Source of the DNA: Alisma plantago-aquatica
Lineage: Eukaryota; Streptophyta; Magnoliopsida; Alismatales; Alismataceae
NCBI GenBank assembly: GCA_963693085.1
Contig: OY856409.1
Coordinates: 1,533,218,472 to 1,533,282,471, forward strand
DNA: 64,000 bases
Reading direction: 5' to 3'
In this document: piece by piece, positions 1 through 11,500 of the stretch
Numbering within the stretch: position 1 is the stretch's first letter
Layout: each line of letters starts with the position of its first letter
Notes under the pieces: generated by a model
The model's input: the letters and a program-made list of their open reading frames with translations, nothing else
What the model was told of the DNA's origin: nothing
Databases searched by the model: none
Translations under genes and position numbers: made by a program

Positions 1-1112
1 TCAATAAGATCAGGCATTTCAGTTTCAATACTGCTATTGACATCATTGTTGTTATTTGAATCAGAACTGAGCTGAGTAGAATCCAATATGTCACTGAAGA
101 CAGAGAGTTCTCTGAGAGCAACATTAGTCGGGATGTTGTCTTTGTAAGGAAAAACATTTTCATTGAATATAACATGTCGAGACAAGTATACAAATCCAGT
201 TGATGTGTTCAAACATCTGTACCCTTTATACTTATCTTTATAACCCAAGAAAACATAGGGAAAAGACTGAGGCTCCAATTTATGAGCAATATAATCTCGT
301 ATATATGGGAAACATAAGCATCTAAAAACTCTTAAGAATTGATAGTCAGGTGTTTTCTTGAACAATACTTCATAAGGTGACTTCATTTGCAGACCTTGAG
401 AAGGAAGTCTATTTATAAGGAAAACGATAGTTGAGAAAGCTTCAACCCAGTAAGCAGTAGGTGTTTTAGCATCATACATCATAGCTAATCCTAACTCCAC
501 GATCTGTCTGTGCCTTCTCTCAACTTGACCATTTTGGTCAGGAGCATATGGACATGAAATAAGATGAGTTATCCCTTCTTTACTCATATAGGTGTCTATA
601 TTCTGATTTACAAATTCTCCACCTCCATCAGTTTGTAGAGTTTTAATTTTGGTATTGAACTTCATTTGTATCATAATATGGAAATGTAAAAAAGTCAAAT
701 AGAAATCACATTTAGATTTTAAAGGAAAGAACCAACAGTAACTAGTACATCCATCGACAAGCAAAGCATAGTAGTTAAACCCTTGTTTGGACATGACAGG
801 TGATTTCCACCAGAGATCATAGCTAACCTTTTCAAAAGGTTGTGAACTCCTTACATGAGTTTGAACAAATGGTAATCATTTACTTTTTCTAATCTCACAG
901 CTTGAACACAAATCAAACCGACTGGAACTCATAGGAAGGATGCCTTTCTTGACAAGGAATTTAATGACAGACTTATTTATATGACCTAACCATTTGTGCC
1001 AGACATCAACACTAGTTTTTGCTTGTCGATTTGAAAAATAACAACTAGAAGTTGATGTCTCTTTCAGATCTTTAGGATGAGTAGGCATGATTTTCGACTC
1101 AAGAACATACAT
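1..1112 (-). pseudogene. copia integrase and GAG-pre-integrase remnant (copy A)
   Basis: The minus strand encodes the GAG-pre-integrase segment at 876-1112, with the typical motif of W-H-x-R/W-L-G-H-I-N and a following C-x2-C pair (DLCSSCEIRKSK). The integrase core follows down to base 1: a D-G-C-T-S-Y segment, then LQTDGGGEF (second catalytic Asp) near 600-650, and later LPSQGLQMKSPYE. These domains join retroelement cDNA to host DNA. The frame breaks several times between 600 and 876, so the region is a pseudogene. Copy B (18813-19715) is the closest relative in the window and has a few different breaks. Confidence 0.85.
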
Positions 1113-1267
1113 GCCTTAGGTGCACTTTCCTTTAGCTAGCAGCTTTCCCGTATGTAGATGTATGATGAAGAAGTAGTCCTTGAAGAATAAGAAATAGCAT
1201 GGATAAGTATTTGTAAGATAAGAAACAAATAGAAGATTTTTTTAATCTGAGGAACCACAAGGACATC

Positions 1268-1590
1268 CTATATTGGAATGGGAGTATATTGGACAATAAT
1301 CGTGTTGCCTTTATGTAAAATTGGAAGAAAAGACTCATCACCAATCATTATGAACTCATGACCTTTGTAAGTAATGAGATTTTGTAAAATACCTTGGTCA
1401 GTGACCATATGATCTATAGCCCCTGTGTCAATATTCCAATCAGTAGTACATGAGTCAGTTAATTTCATGGCAGCAAAAGCTTTAGGTTCTTCAGACAACC
1501 CTTGTGGAATCTCTCTGGCTTGATAGGCATTATTGAAGCGATTCCAGCACCGTAGTGCATCATGACCTCATTTTCCACAGATCTGACACT
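1268..1590 (-). pseudogene. copia protease and gag zinc-knuckle remnant (copy A)
   Basis: The minus strand encodes an aspartic-protease start of the form WNIDTGAIDHM at about 1400-1440 (the D-T-G-A active-site motif replaces the more usual D-S-G-A). Just upstream, at about 1550-1585, lies a CCHC knuckle C-x2-C-x4-H-x4-C. A TGA stop lies inside that knuckle, immediately before the G-H. The protease would process the Gag-Pol polyprotein. The broken knuckle shows that this copy is dead. Confidence 0.75.
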
Positions 1591-1746
1591 ACAAGTTTGA
1601 TCTTCCTCCAATGTAGTTGCCACTAGATCGTGACTAGGTGAAAACCCTCTTCCTTATAAATTGAATTTATTAAGAGGTCGAGTCCCTTGGGGTTGGGTAG
1701 GAAACTGTCCAGGTAGAAGATGAGTGTACTGATAAGGTCCAAGAAC

Positions 1747-2255
1747 TAGGGGTGAGCAAATAATGGTCCAGATCACAAAACCGGACCGGACTGCTCAATT
1801 CGGTCCGGTCTGGTCCGGTCCATTTTGTGTTCGGTCCGGTCCGCGGTCCGCGAATTTAAGTGAGTTCGGTCTTCGGTCTGGTCCAGTCCAAAACCGGTCT
1901 GGTCCGGTCCGGACCGCAGATTGACTTTTATATAAAATTAATGTATATTTGAAGGTGTATTCTATGATAATTACAAGTAAAGTACATATATAATCACTAC
2001 TAGTATAAATGTTTGATACTAAAGTTGTATAATTGTTAGAAGTGACTAAGATTATCAACTTTGTACAATTAAATAAGTTGTAAAACATGTAAAAAAGGAT
2101 GATTACGGTCCAAACGGTCCGATCTGGTCCTAGCACAAAACGGTCCGGTCCCGGTCCGGTCCTACCTCGAAACGGTCCGGTCTACGGTCCATAGATTTGT
2201 TAAATTTCGGTCCGCGGTCCGGTCCGGTCCGATTCTGGACCGATGCTCAGCCCTA
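1747..2255. mobile_element. hAT-type miniature element (MITE) inside copia gag, copy A
   Basis: The 509 bp element has terminal inverted repeats TAGGGGTGAGCA and TGCTCAGCCCTA (one mismatch). It is flanked by the perfect 8-bp duplication CCAAGAAC at 1739-1746 and 2256-2263. An 8-bp duplication with TAGGG-type ends is characteristic of hAT transposons. Both subterminal regions are packed with the motif GGTCCGGTCC on both strands, and the middle is AT-rich without a coding frame, so it must depend on a transposase from elsewhere. The same insertion with the same duplication occurs in copia copy B. Confidence 0.92.
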
Positions 2256-2332
2256 CCAAGAACTGCAGGACTATCATAAGCATTAGATGTGTATTGAGGT
2301 CTTGGTGGATTATTGTACTAATTAGGAGGTCT

Positions 2333-3204
2333 CTAAAAACTGTCACACCTTTCCCTTCTTTCAGTGGATGGATATCGTTGGCTAACAAAGGCCATGTTGT
2401 GATTAACACCAGTTGTTGTCAGCCTAGAACTCTTATGCATTTCATAATCCTTTAGCAAAGATACAATCTCAGAATAGGTAGGGACAAGGGGTTTCATCAT
2501 GGAAACAGTAAAGACTTCATACTCTGCTCCTAATCCATTTAATAGGTAATATACTTTATCCTCTTCATCTATGGTTTTACTGATAGCACGCAACTGATCA
2601 TAGATGTTCTTGAACTCATAGAGATATTCGATAAGAGTTTTGTTCCCTTTTGAAGATAACAGAGGCGAGACATCAGTTCGAAAGATCAAGATTATGAAGA
2701 TTTTTGAAAACAGTTCTTCATAGCAGACCAAACCTCAAAAGCCGAATTAGCCCCAACGACAATGCTCAAAACCTCTTCAGACAAAGTACTTGTAATCCAT
2801 CCTTTAACAAGACCATCAGTGCGAATCCAGGTGCGATACAAGGGATTGAGAGAGACATTACTTTGACTGTCAGTAATGTACTTCTCAGGTGGAATTTCGG
2901 AGCCGTCTATGAATCTGTCGAGAGAATTCCCTTCAATGAGATCTCGAATTTGCAGTTCCCAATAGAGAAAGTTGGAATTCGACAACTTCAGAGAGACATA
3001 GTTAGAGATGTTCACCTTAGAAGGGAAGGGATAGACATTTGGTATTCCAGATCCATCAGATTGAGTGGTTCCCTCACGAAGATCGTTGTCCTCTTTTGAA
3101 TTTCCCCCAACAACGGACATAGATGCATGTAGTGACGATTTCTTCACAAGATCTCCGTCTACAGATCGACTTCCAGATGAGGTAGACTCCTTGCTCTTGT
3201 CCAT
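2333..3204 (-). pseudogene. copia gag (copy A), interrupted
   Basis: Gag begins at the ATG at 3204, 15 bases inside the primer site, with a Ser-rich leader (MDKSKESTSS). It continues into a segment typical of plant copia Gag (LKLSNSNFLYWELQIRDLI and KGWITSTLSEEVLSIVVGA). A frame break near 2690-2730 separates it from the second half (LIEYLYEFKNIYDQLRAI ... YLLNGLG), which matches UBN2-type gag domains. The hAT element then separates this from the zinc knuckle. Gag would form the virus-like particle that packages element RNA. As it stands it is broken. Confidence 0.82.
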
Positions 3205-3218
3205 CCTTTACCTTTCAG

Positions 3219-3231
3219 GGCTCTAATACCA
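3219..3231 (-). other. primer binding site, tRNA-iMet type (copia A)
   Basis: On the minus strand the bases right after the 5' LTR read TGGTATTAGAGCC. Apart from one base this is the standard TGGTATCAGAGC site that pairs with the 3' end of initiator Met-tRNA to prime minus-strand DNA synthesis. It fixes the element's orientation and the inner LTR boundary. Confidence 0.9.
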
Positions 3232-3575
3232 TGTGAAAATAGTGGAAGAAGAGGAGAGGAGAGTAAAACCCTAGAAGAAGGAGATGATAAAATGAGAAGC
3301 ACAGCTAGAAAAGAAGAGAGTGAGCAGTGAAGTGATGGAGAAGGGAATGAGTTTTGTATTCAACCTCTGTCCGGCTCGTCTTCTTTCTCATTTGATATAG
3401 AGAGTATATATAAACAGGAGTGGGCCCCCTTTTTCACTTAGGACACGGGAAGGAGGCTGGGCCTTTTTAACCGAAAGCTTAACAACTTAACAAACACACT
3501 ATTAAAAAGAAAACAAACAGAAAATGAAATAGAGTTGAGTTCATTTAGCCGGTATCCCTACTCTGTGCCTTAACA
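3232..3575 (-). repeat. 5' LTR of copia copy A
   Basis: This 344 bp LTR is bounded on the plus strand by TG (TGTGAAAATAG) and CA (CTTAACA). The same sequence recurs at 16548-16890 and 21843-22185, and as a truncated piece at 24483-24708. It holds a TATATATA box (read on the minus strand) near 3410, plausible as the element's promoter. The adjoining TAACC could be the target duplication, but its partner is outside the window. Confidence 0.88.
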
Positions 3576-4288
3576 TAACCTGGAAAGTGGGTGTATCATG
3601 GGTTAGGTGATCCATTGCTGATTACAAGGTCGTCACTTGAATACAAGTCAAAATCCTCTATGCCAGCAACGAAGTGTGTAATTAAAGACACGGCTAATGA
3701 GGAATTTGTTGGACTTCACATTCTAATCTTCCTAGGTGCGCTAATATCTGGGAGAATTGTCAGAGATACAAGAACACTAGGGATGACTCACAGCGGGCTA
3801 GAGGGAAACATGATGGCTGAACGGAGATGTTGCCTTGCAAGCTCGCACACAGATCTATAAGGGCTACCATGGATTTATTCCAGACCTGAATTTGTCACCA
3901 AAGATGTTATATTTCATGTTGCATCAAAGCAAAAAGGGGCACATCAGAAAGAAGGTTCCGGATGAATGGTTAACCTGGGAAGAAAGGGAACTGCATAATG
4001 GGGTATGATGGGGAGGAAGAAGGAAATAGGAGGGTAAATGGAGGACAAACAAAGATTTAAGAAAAAGATGGAGGAGCATGGTGACTAGTGGAGAGATTGG
4101 GAGGACGCGGAGGTAGGAGTGTATAGGGTTCCACACAAGTAAAATAATTAAAAACCAGATGCAGGCTGATTGAAATAAACTCGTGCCTTGGGAAAAAAAT
4201 TCAAAGTGAGCACTGTTGGAAAAAGAACCTCCGTGCACATTTTGGGTCGAAAATAATTTAGAATTAGCATATATATATATATGTGTTT
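3576..4288. repeat. three-copy unclassified repeat F, copy 1
   Basis: Starting exactly at the outer end of the copia LTR, about 0.7 kb is shared with 22186-22880 and 24709-25410. I do not recognise it. A short frame at about 3591-3860 stays open in all three copies but lacks an ATG until 3661, and its product is not recognised. The three copies differ by scattered substitutions and by the length of the AT stretch at the end (about 4268-4288), where copy 1 and copy 3 still share ATATATGTGTTT. Its attachment to the LTR in all three places shows that LTR and flank were duplicated together. Confidence 0.8.
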
Positions 4289-5352
4289 GGACTCCAAATA
4301 GAACTGATCAGTGCCTTGGTGACTTGGACGAGCAGATAGAGGCAGAATCATGGAATCGCAGAACGTTCTGTTTGCACAGAAGCATCAGTGACCCCTCCTC
4401 GAACACCTAGAAGGCATCTGACCTTTAGGCTCCATAGGAGCCAGCAAGAAACCAAAAACTATCAAACTCTACGGTTAGCTCCAGCTTGATGCACGGAGAA
4501 CTGCAAAAAACCTGACAGCCAGGGACCAGGTCAAGCCTGAGAAGCAGGTCGGACCGCCGTGGCTGCCGAGCAGCTTGGCACCAACCAGAGAGATGAGGCC
4601 ACACCAGGACCACCAGGGGGTCAATGAAGCATGCCTGGACCACCGTCCAAGGCCAAGAGATCATGGACGCGCGGAGAAGAACAACACCACGGGGTGGATC
4701 CACCAAAGCACGACCACCAGGGTCACCCCGGGGAGGCCAGGGACAGCAGGTGACCACCCAAACTGAGCAGAGCAGAAGAACAGGGCCCCGAACCACCATC
4801 CAGGGCCACCAGCAGAACACCACCCGACCGAAGGAGCGGATAAGAGGCCCTAGACCACCGTCTAGAGCCAAGCGAGCAGGCGCAGGAGACGGCATGGAGC
4901 ACGGGCCACCAGAGAGTCGGGGTGAGTACCACCAAAGGAAAAGGCAGGTCACCAGGAGACCCACCACTCACCACGAATAGCCTGGAGCAGAAGCGCTCGA
5001 CGGGGGTGGAGGGCAACCCCACCAAGGGCCCAGACCATACCACCAAGGAAGCCATCGGTCCAGCCACAGGGAAGGCGAGCACCGTACCCAGATGGAGAGG
5101 GGAAAGTGTCAAGATGGTCGGAACGGAGAGGCACCCGCAACCGGTGGAACCCCCAACGAGTGGACAGACCAGGGGCACAAAGCCACCAAGGTCACGCCAT
5201 GACCGCAGGGTGAGGGAAAGGCACTTGGAGGGCCAATGGGTAAGAAGGGAAGCCGGAGGGGTTACAGAGGGGTAGGATCATGGGCTAGCTCGCTTTCTCT
5301 CTCTCTCTCTAGGTCGCGAGCTCCTCCTTCTCTCTAACCCTCGCTAGGGTTT
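4289..5352. other. GC-rich non-coding stretch, probably retrotransposon leader
   Basis: The composition changes abruptly from AT-rich to GC-rich, with many GACCACC / CCAGGG variants. Overlapping open frames exist on both strands simply because GC-rich DNA has few stops; none resembles a known protein. Because it ends at a tRNA-Asp primer site read on the minus strand, the simplest reading is the 5' untranslated leader of an Athila/Tat-like gypsy element cut off at 4289. No gene is called. Confidence 0.5.
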
Positions 5353-5370
5353 TCCCCGGCAACAGCGCCA
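5353..5370 (-). other. primer binding site, tRNA-Asp type
   Basis: The minus strand reads TGGCGCTGTTGCCGGGGA, complementary to the 3' end of plant tRNA-Asp(GTC) except for one C-to-T change. This primer choice is typical of the Athila/Tat (Ogre, Retand) branch of Ty3/gypsy. It sits 5 bases inside the LTR called next. Confidence 0.8.
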
Positions 5371-5375
5371 TAATT

Positions 5376-6745
5376 TGACGTGGTATTTGAACGCACTAAT
5401 AAACTCACTCGGGGTTGAAATCCCCGAGCTTTTATCAAAACCAAAGTACAATAATACCACCCGCAAGAGGACGAGTCTTATCGCAATATAGTTAAGGATT
5501 GAACTCAAAGGATAACATTTTTAAGAATCCTTTTCAGTTGAATCTAGCTCAAGTAAAACTAATATTTAGAACGATTGGTTGATTTGAGGTTATTTAAACT
5601 AATTGCAGGAAAGTAAAAGTTGAATTAAAGTTGGGTTTAGATCAGTGATATGGAATCGTTGTGATGGTACTAGGTTTCACCACCGCTACACATGCAAACA
5701 TATTCAATCATGAACAAACCATGCAAGATATAAAAATCCAAGTAGAGTTGCTGCAAAACCCCATACGGGCATTAGGTTCGCGTAAGCATCACGATAGGAA
5801 TCAGATGTCTCGTCACTATTCTGATTACTTTACTTACGACTCTGAAGATACAAAAACCCACGGAGGTTGTGGGCCCCCTATACAGGCGTTAGGCACACAG
5901 AAGCGTCACCGAAGGATAGATGGCTCGTCCCCTCGCGGATCATACACTTACGACCTCGATGGAATCCCATCCTATTTCTAGTTTGGGAGTCATCCGCATT
6001 AACTGATAAGCAAGCAGACGATTAACATACATGCAAACATCGATGATTAATAAGACGATAAAAAATCCAACAAAGTTTGTGAATCCCCTATACAGGCGTT
6101 AGGCGCACAGAAGCGTCACTGAAGGCTAGATGGCTCGTCCCCTCGCGGATCATACACTTACGACCTTAAGGAATCCCCTTCTATTTCTGGTTAGGGAGTC
6201 GAACTTGCTAAACGACATTCAAACCTATGTATAGATGTTATCGCAACATAGGAAGCACAAAGATGAAAGCAAGCAATTAACCAAACTATGAACATAAGGG
6301 TTAACGATGAAATGAAGAGTTATATACATTAACATGGAGAGTTTTAATAAAAGAATATGGTTTGCATGGGAAGCAGGGCTAGTCCCCGCACCCCAGCGAA
6401 AAGGGACTACTCGCTCATGATGCGAGAAATAAGAAGGATGAGGAAGAAGGAGAGATCCGCCATGAGCTCGGAGCAGAAGGTAGTCGCAGCTCGATGAAGA
6501 AGATATGACCTTCTACGTCGTGTCAGAGCAGATCTGAACGCGTACAGGAGTTGCCAAGATAGACTGGGCAGTCTCCCTTGCTCCACCTTCCTTCTCTCTT
6601 CAGCCTCCTTGGTTGCAACACAGGCAGTAGGTGGAATGGAATGGAATTTCAAACAAATAGCGGGAAAATGGGATAAACTATGAAAAGTCGTGAAAAAATG
6701 GTGAGTGACGTATTAATCATTATGAATATTCGGGAGCCTATAACA
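5376..6745 (-). repeat. 5' LTR of an Athila/Tat-like gypsy element (fragment)
   Basis: The LTR starts with TG at 5376 beside the tRNA-Asp primer site. The outer end is inferred at ...GCCTATAACA (6745), just before the satellite array begins. It contains no gene. No second LTR or coding region of this element is in the window, so it is a fragment of 5' LTR plus leader. The inner end is well supported by the primer site. The outer end has no target duplication that I can verify. Confidence 0.6.
5754..6205. repeat. tandem repeats of about 215 bp within the Athila/Tat-like LTR
   Basis: The block CCCCTATACAGGCGTTAGGC followed by AGAAGCGTCAC, GATGGCTCGTCCCCTCGCGG and ATCATACACTTACGACCT occurs at about 5875-5990 and again at about 6087-6205. 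A more diverged third version starts near 5758 (CCCCATACGGGCATTAGG, ACTTACGACTC). Nothing coding is seen. Confidence 0.75.
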
Positions 6746-6779
6746 TCGCAAAAAATTGCCAATTTTTATTAAAATTTGG

Positions 6780-9700
6780 AGAATTGTGTTACTATGCCTT
6801 AAAGAAATTCCTATAGAGCACAAGTAAAAAGAGACTAAAAACTATATGTAGATTCCGTCACAAGGTGAGGTTTACTCTGTTGGGTAAAATTAATCAGTGA
6901 ATCCCACACAGAGTGGATAACTAAATCAACTTGTGCTATTTTTGTATACAACATTTGTGTAGATACAAGAACTTAGGTATAAAACTATCAATTATCATTT
7001 CATTTTATAATTTCTCTTTAAAGAAACTCCAATAAAATACTTGTAAAAAAAGACTGAAAAACTATATGCATGCTCCATCATAACATATAGTTTACTCTAT
7101 TGGTAAAAGTTTATCAATGAACCCACAGAGAGTGGATTACTAAATCAAGAATGTAAGCCCATGTTCCATTTACACTTGTGCCAATTTTTTTCAAAACACG
7201 TGAATAAATACCAGAAAACATGTCTATAACTTTCAAGCATCGTTCATTTTGTAATTTCTCATCAAAGAAACTCTAATAGAGCATCAATAAAAAAAAGACT
7301 AAAGAACTATATGCATATTCCATCACAAGGTAAGATTTATTTTATTTGTAAAAATTAACTAGTGAACCACAGAGAGTGGATAACCAAATCAACAAAATCA
7401 AGAATGAAAGCCCTTGTTTCTAATTATACTTGTGTCGATTTTTTTTGTAATGTGAATATACACGAAAAACTTGCATATACTTTCAAGTGTTGTTTCATTT
7501 CATAATTTCTCTTGAAAAAAATACTACTATACATCACCAATAAATAAAAGACTAAAAAACTATATGCATACTACATCACAAGGTAAGGTATACTCTATTG
7601 GTAAAACAATGAACCCATAGAGAGTGGATTAATGAATCAAGAATCTAAGCCCTTGTCTCCATTTAAACTTGTGCTGATTTTTTTTAAAACATATGAATAT
7701 ATACCAAAAATCATGTATAAAAATTTCAATTGTCGTTCAATTTGCTATTTCTCTTTAAAGAAACTCCAATGGAGAACCAATAAATTATACTAAAGAACAA
7801 AATGCACGTTCCATTACAAGGTAACGTTAATTCTATTGGTTAAAATCAATAAGTGAACCCACATGGAGTGGACTACTAAATCAAGAATGAAAGACCCTAT
7901 TTCTATTTATGTCTGTGCCAATTTTTTTATACAACACATGAATATATATACCAGAAATTTTGTATAATACTTTCAAGTATTGTTCATTTGTAATTTCTCT
8001 TTAAGGAAACACCAATAGATCACCAATAAAAAAAGCCTTAAAAAACGATATGCATATTCCTCACAAGGTAAGGCTTACCCTATTGGTAAAAATTTATCAA
8101 TGAACCCATAGAGAATGGATTACTTAATCAAGAATGTAATCCACTATTTTTTCATAATTCTACTAATTTTTTAATACCATAAGTGAGTATATACCAAAAA
8201 TCATATATAAAACTTTCAAGTGTCGCTTCATTTCGTAGTTTATCATTTAAAAGAACACCAATGGAACACCAGTAAACAAAAGACCAAAAAACTATATGCA
8301 TATTCCATCACAAGGTAAGGTTTACTCTATTGATAAAAATCAATCAGCGACCCCTAGAGAGTTGGATTACTAAATCAATAATATAAGCCCTTATTTCCAT
8401 TTACACTTGTGCCAATTTTTTTGAAACATGTGAATATATACCAAAAAGTGTATATAATAATTTCACATATCATTCATTTTGCAAATTATTTTTATAGGAA
8501 GCCCAATAGAGAACCAGTAAAAAAAGACTAAAGAATTATATTCATATTCCTCCACAAGGTAAGGCTTACTCTATCGGTAAAAATTAATTGGCGGGTCCAC
8601 AAAGAGTGGAGTGCCAAATCAAGAATGTAAGTCCTTGTTTCTGTTTATACTTGTGCCATTTTTTTATACAGCACGTGAGTATACACAAGAAATCATGTAT
8701 ACAACTTTTAAATACGGTTTTTGTAATGTCTTATTAAAGAAATTCCAATAGAACACAAGTAATCAAAAGACTAAAAAATTGCATACATATTCTATCACAA
8801 AGTAAGGTTTACTCTAATGGATAAAATTTATTAGAAAACCATAGAGAATGGATTCCTCAATCAAAAAAGTTAACCCACACCACCGTTATACTTGTGCCAC
8901 AAAAAAATTTAAACACGTGAATATATACCAGAAATCATGTACAAACTTTCAAGTGTTGTTCATTTTGTAATTTCTCCTCAAAGATACTCCAATAGAGCTC
9001 CAGTAAAAAAAGACTAAGGAACTATATACATATTCCATCACAAGGTAATGTTGAATTCATTGGCAAAAATTAATTAGCAAACTAGAGAGTGGATTACTTA
9101 ATCAAGAATGTAAAACCCTGCTTCCCTTTATACTTGTTCCAATCTTTTATACATCATGCAAACATACACCAAAAATCGTGTATAAATCTTTTAAGTCTCG
9201 TTTCATTTGGTAATTTCTTGTTAAAGAAACTCCAATAGAACACCAGCAAATAAAAGGCTAAAAAACTACATGCATATTCCATCACAAGGTAAGATTTACT
9301 CTATTGATAAAAATTAATCAACAAACCCACGAAGAGTGGATTAATAAATATATAAATAATGTAAGCCCCACGTTTCCATTTATCCTTGTGCCTATTTTTT
9401 ATGCAGCACATGAATATATACCAGAAATCATGTACAAAACATTCAAATGTGGTTTCATTTCGTTATTTTTCTTTGAAGAAACTTCAATAGAAAACCTGTA
9501 TACTAAAAAATAAAGATCTATATGCATATTCCATCACAAGGTTTAATCTATTGGTAAAAATTAATCAGCAAACCTACAAAGAGTCGTTTACTAAATCAAG
9601 AATGTATGCCCATGTTTCTGTTTATAGTTGTGCCAATTTTTTATACAGTATGCGAATATATACAAGGAATCATGTAATTTATCTTTAATGAAAATCCAGT

Positions 9701-10789
9701 ACAGAACCAGTAAACAAAAGACTAAAAGCCTGTATGCATGTTCCATCACAAGGTAAGTTTTACTCTATTGGTAAAAACTAATCAGCGAATCCATAGACTG
9801 GATTCTTAAATCAAGAATGTAAGTCTCTATTTCCATTTGTACATGTGTCATTTATTTATATAGCACGTGAACTATTGGTAAAAACTAATCAGTGAATCTA
9901 TAGACTGGATTACTAAATCAACAATGTAAGTCCCTGCTTCCATTTATACTTGTGCCGTTTTTTATATAGCAGGTGAACATATAGCAGAAAACATGTATAA
10001 GTGTCGTTTCATAATTTCTCATTAAAGAAACTCCAATAGGGCATCGTAAAATAAAAGACTAAACATTATATGCATATTCCAACACAAGGTAAGGTTTACT
10101 CTATCAGTTCAAAATTAATCATTGAACCCACGGAGAATGGATTAATAAATCAAGAATATATGCCCCACGTTTCCGTTTATACTTGTGCCTATTTTTTATA
10201 CAGCACGTGAATATATATCAAAAATCATGTATAACATTTTTGTTAGCTTGCTTGAGAGGGATGGGACAATTTGAACTCTCTTTCTAGTAGCGGTGCGGGT
10301 GCCTGCGTGTTTCCCCTAGGCACATGCGTCCAGCAGATGATTATAGGTGGCAAAAAGAACACGGTCCGAGCCGATCTGACCCACTAAAAAAGACTTAAAT
10401 AACTATATGCATATTCCTCACAAGGTAAGGCTTAACCTATTGGTAAAAATTAATCAACAAACCCACAGAGAATGGATTACTTATTCAAGAAAGTTAGCCA
10501 CTGTTTCTATTTATAATTCTGCCAGTTTTTACACTGTACGTGAGTATATACCAAAAATCATATATAAAACTTTCAAGTGTCGCTTCATTTCATAGTTTCT
10601 CTTTTAAAAGAACACCAATAGAACATCAATAAACAAAAGACTAAAAAACTATACGCATATTCCATCCCAAGGTAAGATTTACTCTATTGATATAGAACCC
10701 ATATAAAAGACTAAAGAGCTACATGCATACTCCGTAACAAGGTAAGGTTTATCCTATTAGTAAAATAAATCAACAAACCCGCACAGAGA
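6780..10789. repeat. tandem satellite array, monomer about 245 bp
   Basis: About sixteen diverged head-to-tail copies are present. The landmark CATATTCCATCACAAGGTAA recurs near 6855, 7072, 7310, 7560, 7795, 8045, 8292, 8537, 8775, 9022, 9268, 9515, 9732, 10068, 10405 and 10647. The usual spacing is 235-250 bp, with two longer steps. Each unit also carries AGAGTGGATTACTAAATCAA, AATGTAAGCCC, ATACTTGTGCCA and AAGAAACTCCAATAGA. The array is AT-rich and non-coding. The step at 10068 contains a partial internal duplication (about 9850-9990). A foreign 150 bp piece replaces satellite at about 10240-10390. The array resumes in phase at 23023. Confidence 0.92.
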
Positions 10790-11230
10790 CTACGAAAAAT
10801 ATGGTCTTTAAATACAAAAAAAATTGTAGCAAAAACCCCAAAATTTGTAGCTAAAAGATTTGGCTACGTTTATCCTTACATTTAAAATATGAAGCTAATA
10901 CCAGTGTAGCTAATTGTTTAGGCTATTTTTTTCAAAGTTGTAGTTATTTATTCCTCTGGCTACAAATTCATATGTAACCCTAATTGTAGGTAAAAAAATA
11001 TCCTTACACATAAAAATGTAGTTTCCATTGTAGCTAAATGTATGACTACAATTCAATTTATAGCTAGGATAAGTAGAGAGAGATTACATTGGTTATAATT
11101 TGTATATGCAGTTCATGTATAGCAAAAATTAGCACTTACTACACATGTAATTATAGCTAGTGTGTAGTGAAAGACACCATGTACTACACATACATATGTA
11201 GTGAGAGACATTATGTATCCAGTCAGTCGC
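10790..11230. repeat. subterminal repeats of the CACTA-like element
   Basis: Variants of TTGTAGCTAAA and its complement TTAGCTACAA occur about ten times in both orientations between 10825 and 11160. Direct and inverted copies of a short motif next to the terminus are characteristic of CACTA subterminal regions, where the accessory protein binds. A related TATAGCTAATT lies just inside the right end near 22995. No coding frame is present. Confidence 0.55.
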
Positions 11231-11500
11231 TTGTCAACATAGAGGGTTTTTAAAAAAGAAAAAAGATGAATGTTAATCAAGATCGAGTTGTACTTACAAT
11301 GCCAACAATGATACTTTTATTTATATTTGAACAATGAGTACACATGGGGAGGACATTAACCTGACCCCTGTTGTACAATATGCATGGAAAAAAGACACAT
11401 GTATACAATATCTTCTTCTGATTACATCTACCCACTACAAACTCTATATGTTGCATGATCATCTGCATCTTCTTCTATCTTGATTTTTCTTTTGTATTAA

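Larger units (their letters stand above)
1..3575 (-). mobile_element. Ty1/copia LTR retrotransposon, copy A (3' part outside window)
   Basis: This minus-strand copia element is read from its 5' LTR at 3232-3575 leftward through the primer site, gag, zinc knuckle, protease, GAG-pre-integrase and integrase. It runs off the window at base 1, so RT, RNase H and the 3' LTR are not seen here. Its sequence is nearly identical to 18605-22185. Gag is split by a hAT miniature element, and several stops interrupt the frame, so it cannot encode its own proteins. Class is certain from the domain order (integrase before RT) and the tRNA-iMet primer site; the lineage within copia was not resolved. Confidence 0.93.

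Noticed and set aside
4425..5275. Several overlapping open frames (up to 180 codons) on both strands
   Set aside because: GC-rich stretch with few chance stops, Pro/Arg or Val/Leu-biased products, no domain, and next to a retrotransposon primer site.
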